NCBI GenBank assembly: GCA_021796175.1
Contig: JAJYOM010000015.1
Coordinates: 1 to 18,566 of the forward strand
Length of the DNA: 18,566 nt
Direction: 5' to 3'
Origin: Thermoplasmata archaeon
GTDB lineage: Archaea > Thermoplasmatota > Thermoplasmata > Sysuiplasmatales > Sysuiplasmataceae
The notes under the pieces are model-generated. The model searched no databases, had not been told where the DNA came from, and saw nothing but the letters and a program-made list of their open reading frames with translations. The position numbers were made by a program, and so were the translations under genes. This document shows, in pieces, positions 13,368 to 18,566 of this stretch (its first letter is position 1; every line of letters begins with the position of its first letter).

Positions 13368-15324
13368 AATGTCAAAAGTTACAATCATCGGACCGACATC
13401 CAGCCTGGCTGCCACCGTTGAGTCGCTTCACAGCCTCAACATAATACATTTCACCGAAGCAGGACTGGAGTCGGACGGAATATTCTCGGAGGGACAGCCG
13501 ATGGAGGGGGCGTCGGATTTCTCTTCACAGTTGCTCAGGATTAGGGCAGCAAAGCAGCTGCTTGTCCCGCACAGGGAAACCAGTGCCGTCAGGTACACCG
13601 AACAGGACATAGACTCCAGCATGAAGAGTGTCATGGATACTGTGGATGAGATACTGACCACTTACAAGGAGAAACAGTCTCTTTTAGACAGAATACGCTA
13701 TTATGAGGAGCGGAGGGCCGAACTGATGCCGTTGTCCGCATTCCCTGTGAAGCTGGAGCATTACCGCGACCTGGAGTCGGTAGTGGCATTTGTCGGAAAT
13801 GTCAGCAGGCCGGTGGATGAGGAGATGCTGAAGATAACCTCCCGGTTCGAGCTTTATTCAAACGATGGCGGCAGGTTCATAGCACTTTTTGTCGACAGGA
13901 GATTTACATCCGATGTGCGCACAATGCTCTCCCTTCTTGAATTCAAGGAGTTCAGGGTCCCGGAGCTCTCAGGCAACTCGATAGACAGGATAGTGGAGAT
14001 TGAAGGCCAGATCAGTGAGCTCAGGAAGCGCATAGACGGGCTGGACATCCGGATTGCGACGCTTTCTGCAAAGAGTTCCGACTTGCTGAACGCGGCGGAG
14101 GAAACGGTCTCAGCAGATGTATCCAAGGCGGAAGCGCCGCTCCACTTTTCGGTGACTGAGAGGGAGTTCGTGGCCAGGGGATGGGTACCTTCAGAGGACA
14201 TAGAACGACTGACTTCGGCCCTCTCCGCCGCTTCCGGCGGGAAGATATTTGTCGACGTGGAAGTTGTCAGGCCGGCATCAGAGCAGAAGGGACCGGAGAC
14301 TTCTGGGAATTCTCCCGATGACAGCCCGCCTGTGAAGCTCAGGAATGTATCTGTCTCCAAACCCTTTGAGCTTCTTGTCCGGCTCTTTTCGCTCCCCAGC
14401 TATGGCGAATACGATCCGACAATTGTCGTGGCAATAACATTCGCGCTCTTTGTAGGGCTGATGATAAACGATCTGGGTTATGGCATACTGATGGTCGTAC
14501 TCGGATACATACTCATTCTGTACTTCAGGGACTCCAGGGACATGAAGCAGCTGGCATACATACTGATCATAAGTGGCGTCGCCGGTGCCATCTTCGGCTA
14601 TTTTGTGTTCGGTCTTGCATTTGGCTTTCCCGTCAGTCCAAGGCCGCTTCTGAACCCTTCTGACTTCTCTGTTGCAGAGGGACTGCTCCTGCTTTGCATT
14701 GTTGTCGGACTCCTGCACATGGGCATTGGGTACGGTTTCAGTCTGTCGGAGTGTGTGGCAGGAAGGGAGCCAAGAAAGGCGCTGTCTTCAGCAGGCTGGA
14801 TAGCTGTTCTACTTGGATTTGTCACAATGCTCGCTGGCATTGGCAGGCACAATCAGCCCATAGGCAAGCTCATATGGCATTACCTCTTTTTCTGGGTCTC
14901 CGGTTCTTCAATAACTTTCTCGATGATGGCCATACCTGACTACGCTGTGATTCTTGTCGCCGCAGGGCTCGCCCTGCTCATTGCAACGGAGGGTGCCTTC
15001 GCGCTGCTGGAGTCTATTTCTCTGCTGGCCAATGTGATATCTTATGCAAGGCTGGCTGCAATAGCAATAGCCGGAGCAGCGCTCGCTGGAGCAATCAACA
15101 CGATGCTGATGCCCAGGTCATTTTCGGCGAACCCTGCAATGTTCATTGCGGGCCTGTTTTTGCTTGTTGTCGCCCAGATATTTGTATTCATAATGCTCAC
15201 ACTGTCTGCGGGGTTACAGGCCCTCAGGCTCAACTACATAGAATTTTTTATAAAATTCTTCAAGGGCGGAGGAAGGGCGTACAAACCCTTCGGTCTGTCC
15301 AGAAAATATACCGTGGAGAGGTGA
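13351..15324 (+). CDS. atpI: A-type ATP synthase subunit I (membrane stator, a-subunit homologue)
   Basis: A 657-residue protein. The N-terminus MLKPVEMSKVTIIGPTSS is typical, and the soluble helical half (to about 345) contacts the E/H stalks. The C-terminal half has about seven to eight hydrophobic helices starting at YDPTIVVAITFALFVGLM. It forms the proton (or sodium) half-channels against the K ring. Arg567 in ISYARLAAIAIAGAALA is the essential arginine, and the family signature LRLNYIEFFIKFFKGGG near the C-terminus is intact. The start overlaps subunit H by 17 nt. The proteolipid gene follows after 7 nt. Length is within the normal range. Confidence 0.96.
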   Translation: MLKPVEMSKVTIIGPTSSLAATVESLHSLNIIHFTEAGLESDGIFSEGQPMEGASDFSSQLLRIRAAKQLLVPHRETSAVRYTEQDIDSSMKSVMDTVDEILTTYKEKQSLLDRIRYYEERRAELMPLSAFPVKLEHYRDLESVVAFVGNVSRPVDEEMLKITSRFELYSNDGGRFIALFVDRRFTSDVRTMLSLLEFKEFRVPELSGNSIDRIVEIEGQISELRKRIDGLDIRIATLSAKSSDLLNAAEETVSADVSKAEAPLHFSVTEREFVARGWVPSEDIERLTSALSAASGGKIFVDVEVVRPASEQKGPETSGNSPDDSPPVKLRNVSVSKPFELLVRLFSLPSYGEYDPTIVVAITFALFVGLMINDLGYGILMVVLGYILILYFRDSRDMKQLAYILIISGVAGAIFGYFVFGLAFGFPVSPRPLLNPSDFSVAEGLLLLCIVVGLLHMGIGYGFSLSECVAGREPRKALSSAGWIAVLLGFVTMLAGIGRHNQPIGKLIWHYLFFWVSGSSITFSMMAIPDYAVILVAAGLALLIATEGAFALLESISLLANVISYARLAAIAIAGAALAGAINTMLMPRSFSANPAMFIAGLFLLVVAQIFVFIMLTLSAGLQALRLNYIEFFIKFFKGGGRAYKPFGLSRKYTVER

Positions 15325-15331
15325 AAAACAG

Positions 15332-15562
15332 ATGGTAGCACCCGACATAGGTCAAGGATTGATAGCAATAGGGGCAGGATTGGCCATTGGGCTGACAGGA
15401 ATAGCGACAGGCATCGCAGAGAAAGGAATTGGGGCGGCGGCAGTAGGAGCAATAGCCGAAAACCCCAGTTTCTTCGCAAGGGGACTGATAATGACGGTCA
15501 TTCCTGAGACGATAGTGATTTTCGGCGTTGCAATAGCCTTCCTGATACTGGGAAGCGGCTGA
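15332..15562 (+). CDS. atpK: A-type ATP synthase subunit K (c-ring proteolipid)
   Basis: A 76-residue, two-helix proteolipid. Helix 1 is the Gly/Ala-rich IGAGLAIGLTGIATGIAE, followed by the polar loop ENPSFFARG. Helix 2 carries the ion-binding glutamate in IPETIVIFGVAIAFLIL (Glu59). A single hairpin with one carboxylate is the ordinary archaeal form, not the duplicated or triplicated type. The extra Gln/Ser/Thr ligands of sodium-type rings are not obvious to me, so proton coupling is more likely. The ATG is preceded by GGAGAGGTGA at a good distance. High expression relative to neighbours would be needed, and the strong ribosome site fits that. Confidence 0.95.
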   Translation: MVAPDIGQGLIAIGAGLAIGLTGIATGIAEKGIGAAAVGAIAENPSFFARGLIMTVIPETIVIFGVAIAFLILGSG

Positions 15563-15576
15563 GACGAGTGACCTGA

Positions 15577-16128
15577 ATGGCCCTTGAAAACGTTATCGAC
15601 GAGCTCCTTTCGCAGGCGAAGGCGACAGCTGAATCGAAGATCATGAATGCAAGGAACGGCGCCATTGCCGAGATCGAAAGAGCGAAGAATGAGGCGGAGT
15701 CGATCAGGCGGCAGTACGAGTCAAAGCTAAAGGCTGAGGCAGACAGGCTGCATGGGGAGGCGAAGAGGGAGGCAGAAATAGAGACAAGGCTGAACAGGCA
15801 GAAGATGGTTAAGCGTGTCCTGGATCTTGCATACGCTGAGCTGTTCAGGTTTGTATCTGACAGGCACTTTTACGCACAGTACCTGCAGCTTTTCATAGAC
15901 ACTGCATCTGCCGAATTCGGCCACGGCATCATTCACATGAGTCCACTTGACAGTGGAACGGCCGCCGTTCCTGAAACATTCAGGGCGTTATATGATCTCC
16001 CCGAATCGGGTGGCATAATTGCAGAGTCTGCGGACAGAACAGTTGTCCTGGATCTGACTGTTGATACATTGCTGCGGGATTTCTGGCACGCGAACCTGCC
16101 GCTTGTCCACAGCCTTCTCTTCGGGTGA
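15577..16128 (+). CDS. atpE: A-type ATP synthase subunit E (peripheral stalk)
   Basis: A 183-residue protein with a long charged N-terminal helix (to about residue 85, e.g. AKNEAESIRRQYESKLKAEA) that pairs with subunit H. A globular C-terminal domain binds the top of the A3B3 head. The C-terminal GGIIAESADRTVVLDLTVDTLL is the usual subunit E signature, with the conserved Gly-Gly and strand ending in D-x-T. The start is 14 nt after subunit K. The stop overlaps the subunit C start (TGATG). Confidence 0.93.
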   Translation: MALENVIDELLSQAKATAESKIMNARNGAIAEIERAKNEAESIRRQYESKLKAEADRLHGEAKREAEIETRLNRQKMVKRVLDLAYAELFRFVSDRHFYAQYLQLFIDTASAEFGHGIIHMSPLDSGTAAVPETFRALYDLPESGGIIAESADRTVVLDLTVDTLLRDFWHANLPLVHSLLFG

Positions 16129-17186
16129 TGCGCCTGTTCAGCGAAACGGAGGAGAGCAACTATCCTTATGTCACGGCAAGGGTGAGGGCAAAGAAAGCGA
16201 AACTCCTCAAGCGCGATGCGTATCATAAACTGCTTCTGATGAGCGTACCTGAGATAGGCAGATATCTCGGCGAGAGCGAATACAGGAAGGAAATGGCCGA
16301 CTACGGCGGCGTGATGGAAGGCGCATCCCTTGTGGAGTTCGCCACATACAGGAATCTTGCAAGGGTGCTGAAGGATATACTGGGTTACTGCACGTCCGAA
16401 CTGAGGGAGATGGTTTCGTCATATCTGGGAAAATGGGATGCACACAACGTGAAGGTTGTGCTGAGGGGCAGATATGCGTCCGCAACCGGTGAACAAATCG
16501 AGCAGCAGCTGATACCTGCAGGATCGTTTGACATGAATTTCCTCAGAAAACTGATCAGATCGGAAACGGTGGAGGAAATTGTCGCGACTTCCCGCAGCGC
16601 CGGCCTGCCCCTTTCGGATGAGGCGGTCAGATCATTCCACACCTCGAAGAGGCTGTCAACGCTCGAGGACGACATTGACAAGGGCTACTACAGGAAACTG
16701 CTTGGTACACAGTCGGATGACGAAGCGAACGATATTTTCATCACCTACATAAGAAGGGAGATTGACGTGCATAACCTTCAGACAGTCCTGCGGCTGAGGA
16801 CGGAAGGACTGCAGCCGCAGCAGGAATTGACATTCCTGGTTCCGGGCGGGCGCGAGTTCGGCATGAAGTCGTTAAGGCGATTCATCGAACTGCCCACGAT
16901 CGCTGATATGCTTGGCTCAATCAAATCCACCAGCTATGCCGACGTAGTCGGCGGCAAAGCGGAAGAAACCAGCGGCTGGTCCGGACTGAGGTTGATTGCA
17001 ATCGCGCTGGACAGGAAGCACGCGATGGAATCGCAGAGGTTCGAGCACCTTTACCCTCTTTCCGTGCTGCCTGTACTGGATTACATGCTCCGGAAGGAGA
17101 CAGAAGTGAGGAATCTTAGAGTGCTCGCGAGGGGGAAGCAGTCAGGCCTGTCTGCGGATGAGATGCAATCGGTGCTGGTCATGTGA
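16128..17186 (+). CDS. atpC: A-type ATP synthase subunit C (V-type d homologue)
   Basis: A 352-residue, mostly helical cytosolic protein that caps the K ring and seats the central stalk. Family features are the early YPYVTARVRAKKAKLL segment and three pseudo-repeats with the IDVHNLQTVLRLR / WDAHNVKVVLRGR motif. A last copy reads TEVRNLRVLARGKQ near the C-terminus. The ATG at 16128 overlaps the preceding stop; a GTG one codon earlier is a possible alternative. Subunit F follows after 10 nt. Confidence 0.94.
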   Translation: MRLFSETEESNYPYVTARVRAKKAKLLKRDAYHKLLLMSVPEIGRYLGESEYRKEMADYGGVMEGASLVEFATYRNLARVLKDILGYCTSELREMVSSYLGKWDAHNVKVVLRGRYASATGEQIEQQLIPAGSFDMNFLRKLIRSETVEEIVATSRSAGLPLSDEAVRSFHTSKRLSTLEDDIDKGYYRKLLGTQSDDEANDIFITYIRREIDVHNLQTVLRLRTEGLQPQQELTFLVPGGREFGMKSLRRFIELPTIADMLGSIKSTSYADVVGGKAEETSGWSGLRLIAIALDRKHAMESQRFEHLYPLSVLPVLDYMLRKETEVRNLRVLARGKQSGLSADEMQSVLVM

Positions 17187-17196
17187 GGTGTTCCTG

Positions 17197-17496
17197 ATGA
17201 ACATAGGCGTTGTGGGCTCGGAGGAGTTCGTACTTGGCTTCAGGCTCGCGGGAGTCAAAAGATGCTTTCAGGGCAAGGCGTCTGAGGCAGATCAGCTTCT
17301 GGGCAGAGCAATGAAGGACGGCTCCACCGGCATAATACTCATTGAGGAATCTTTTTTCACCGGCCTTTCCCAGAAGTCCAGAAAGGCGATCAGCGAAAGA
17401 ATTACACCAGTTGTTCTGGAGATAGGTCTCGGTGAGAGTGAGTTGAGGGACAAGGTAAGAAGGGCGGTCGGTGTGGACCTTTACGGAAGCATGTGA
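17197..17496 (+). CDS. atpF: A-type ATP synthase subunit F (central stalk)
   Basis: A 99-residue alpha/beta protein beginning MNIGVVGSEEFVLGFRLAGV, the standard subunit F opening. The strand TGIILIEESF and the C-terminal helix region ELRDKVRRAVGVDL also fit. Subunit F binds subunit D in the central rotor and contributes to regulation of ATP hydrolysis. GAGGTG lies six bases before the ATG. The frame opens 13 codons earlier, inside subunit C, but that start lacks support. Nine bases separate it from subunit A. Confidence 0.95.
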   Translation: MNIGVVGSEEFVLGFRLAGVKRCFQGKASEADQLLGRAMKDGSTGIILIEESFFTGLSQKSRKAISERITPVVLEIGLGESELRDKVRRAVGVDLYGSM

Positions 17497-17505
17497 GGTT
17501 TGCAG

Positions 17506-18566
17506 ATGGAAAATTCGATGAAGGGCAGGGTAACGAAAGTCGCAGGGCCGGCAGTCACAGTTGCAGATCTTAACCCCGGCATGTATGATGTCGTGTTCGT
17601 CGGCGAGGAAAAGCTTATGGGTGAGGTCATAAGGCTCACAGGAGGAAAGGCGGTGGTCCAGGTATACGAGGACACAGCCGGCCTGAGACCGGGAGAGCCC
17701 GTACTCGGAACAGGTAAGCCGCTGACTGTCAGGCTTGGCCCTGGCCTTCTTGGCAGCATTTATGACGGTATCCAGAGGCCCCTGCAGGTAATGCGGGACA
17801 ACTACGGTGACTTCATCGGAAGGGGCATAACTGCTGACGCCATCGACAGGAAGAAGAGATGGGAATTCAGACCTGCAGTCAGGAAGGGTGACACAGTCGA
17901 AAGCGGTCAATCGATAGGCACCGTGAAGGAAAACAGGCTCGAGCACAGGATCATGGTGCCGCCCGGTATCCATGGCGAGGTTTCAGCAATTTCAGAAGGG
18001 GGTCACACTGTCGATGAAACAGTATGTGAGCTGAAAGGCGGCACATCCTTCGGCATGTCCCACGAGTGGCCGGTAAGGCGCGGGCGGGAATATGCGAGGA
18101 AGCGAAGGCCCGATGTGCCGATGATAACCGGGCAGAGAGTAATAGACACACTTTTTCCGATCGCCAAGGGAGGGACAGGATCGATTCCGGGAGGGTTCGG
18201 CACCGGCAAATGCGTCTCAGGAGACACAGCTGTTCTGTGCGCGCACGGGAGGGAGCTGCCTATATCGGAGCTGTTCGATGCCGCCATCGACTCGGTAGCT
18301 GACGTCCTCCAGTCTAAAGACGCCTTCGGAAGGAGGGAAATTACCGTGAGGCTGGCTAAACCGCTTCCGGTCCTGTCCATCTCCCCGTGCGGCGTTGTCG
18401 AAGCATCCGCCACATCTGTCTACAGGGGACTCTCATCTGCAATGGTGGAGGTGTGCCTCGACGACGGGACAAGAGTGAATACAACACCTGTCCACAGGCT
18501 CCACGTTCTGACCGGTGGCCGGATACAGCAGATGGAAGCCGCCCGCATCACACCGGGAACTCCCTT
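17506..18566 (+). CDS. atpA: A-type ATP synthase catalytic subunit A, interrupted by an intein (3' end outside window)
   Basis: The catalytic, nucleotide-hydrolysing or -synthesising subunit. The beta-barrel begins MENSMKGRVTKVAGPAVTV. The A-type non-homologous insert is present (about residues 115-190, with WEFRPAVRKGD and IMVPPGIHGEV). The nucleotide domain follows at PMITGQRVIDTLFPIAKGG. The Walker A loop reads IPGGFGTGK, a slight variant of the common PGPFGSGK, ending at codon 235. The next codon is the first Cys of an intein, so the gene is one continuous frame from extein into intein to the window edge. The mature protein needs protein splicing to join Lys235 to the downstream extein. 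GAGGT precedes the ATG at 17506. Subunits B and D should follow beyond the window. Confidence 0.96.
   Translation, partial: MENSMKGRVTKVAGPAVTVADLNPGMYDVVFVGEEKLMGEVIRLTGGKAVVQVYEDTAGLRPGEPVLGTGKPLTVRLGPGLLGSIYDGIQRPLQVMRDNYGDFIGRGITADAIDRKKRWEFRPAVRKGDTVESGQSIGTVKENRLEHRIMVPPGIHGEVSAISEGGHTVDETVCELKGGTSFGMSHEWPVRRGREYARKRRPDVPMITGQRVIDTLFPIAKGGTGSIPGGFGTGKCVSGDTAVLCAHGRELPISELFDAAIDSVADVLQSKDAFGRREITVRLAKPLPVLSISPCGVVEASATSVYRGLSSAMVEVCLDDGTRVNTTPVHRLHVLTGGRIQQMEAARITPGTP
18211..18566 (+). mobile_element. VMA-type intein in the P-loop of subunit A (N-terminal part)
   Basis: Directly after Walker A Lys235 the frame changes to intein sequence. Splicing block A is CVSGDTAVLCAHG with the nucleophile Cys1, and block B is DDGTRVNTTPVHRLHVL with the TxxH motif ending in His95, which activates the first acyl shift. 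Cys1 makes it a class 1 intein. The 118 residues seen reach just past block B. A homing endonuclease domain, if any, and the C-terminal His-Asn splice site lie outside the window. The insertion point is that of the archaeal VMA inteins known from Thermoplasma and Pyrococcus. Confidence 0.92.

Noticed and set aside
17179..17973. 264-residue open frame on the minus strand over subunits F and A
   Set aside because: It lies fully antisense to two well-recognised genes, with composition expected of a shadow frame (Arg/Leu/Cys/His-rich), and no family resemblance or promoter.

Overview
The window looks like a chromosomal segment from a Thermoplasmata-type euryarchaeon. Three things support this. 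First, it holds an archaeal A-type (V-type-like) ATP synthase operon in the order H-I-K-E-C-F-A. Second, an intein begins directly behind the Walker A lysine of subunit A, the site used by Thermoplasma-type VMA inteins. Third, many genes carry an archaeal TATA-like box about 26 nt before the start codon, as expected for leaderless mRNAs. The class assignment is an inference from gene content, not from a marker phylogeny. Base composition is close to half G+C. I found no rRNA, tRNA or CRISPR.

Layout. Positions 1-4901 (minus strand): the start of an unrecognised gene that runs off the left edge (103-1), then a two-gene unit of a Ras/Rab-like small GTPase (4901-4362) followed by a giant secreted, membrane-anchored protein (4288-209). 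That protein has Ig-like repeats outside the cell and a small roadblock/longin-like domain inside. Positions 4996-9344 are a mosaic of short metabolic units: an enoyl-CoA hydratase divergent from a gcvH-uridine phosphorylase pair, a DinB-like protein, a cyclase/kynurenine-formamidase-like hydrolase, a decayed frameshifted TnpB (IS200/IS605-type) remnant, and a 60-residue Trm112-like zinc-ribbon protein. Positions 9345-11554: a class I aminotransferase divergent from pdxS, the PLP synthase subunit, so a PLP enzyme faces its cofactor's biosynthetic gene. Positions 11706-12799: a small two-helix membrane protein and a convergent ICMT/PEMT-like membrane methyltransferase.

Positions 13032-18566 (plus strand) are the ATP synthase operon. 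Subunits H (peripheral stalk), I (membrane stator with the essential Arg), K (proteolipid ring), E (stalk), C (ring adaptor), F (central stalk) and A (catalytic) are tightly packed, with overlaps or gaps of 20 nt or less. The sequence ends inside the intein of subunit A. The expected B, D and possibly other subunits lie beyond the window. The operon is preceded by an 18-bp perfect palindrome that contains its TATA-like element, flanked by further inverted repeats.

The least conventional part is the GTPase plus transmembrane protein pair. It could be an archaeal surface-to-cytosol signalling module built from eukaryote-like parts. The evidence is gene adjacency and domain reading only.
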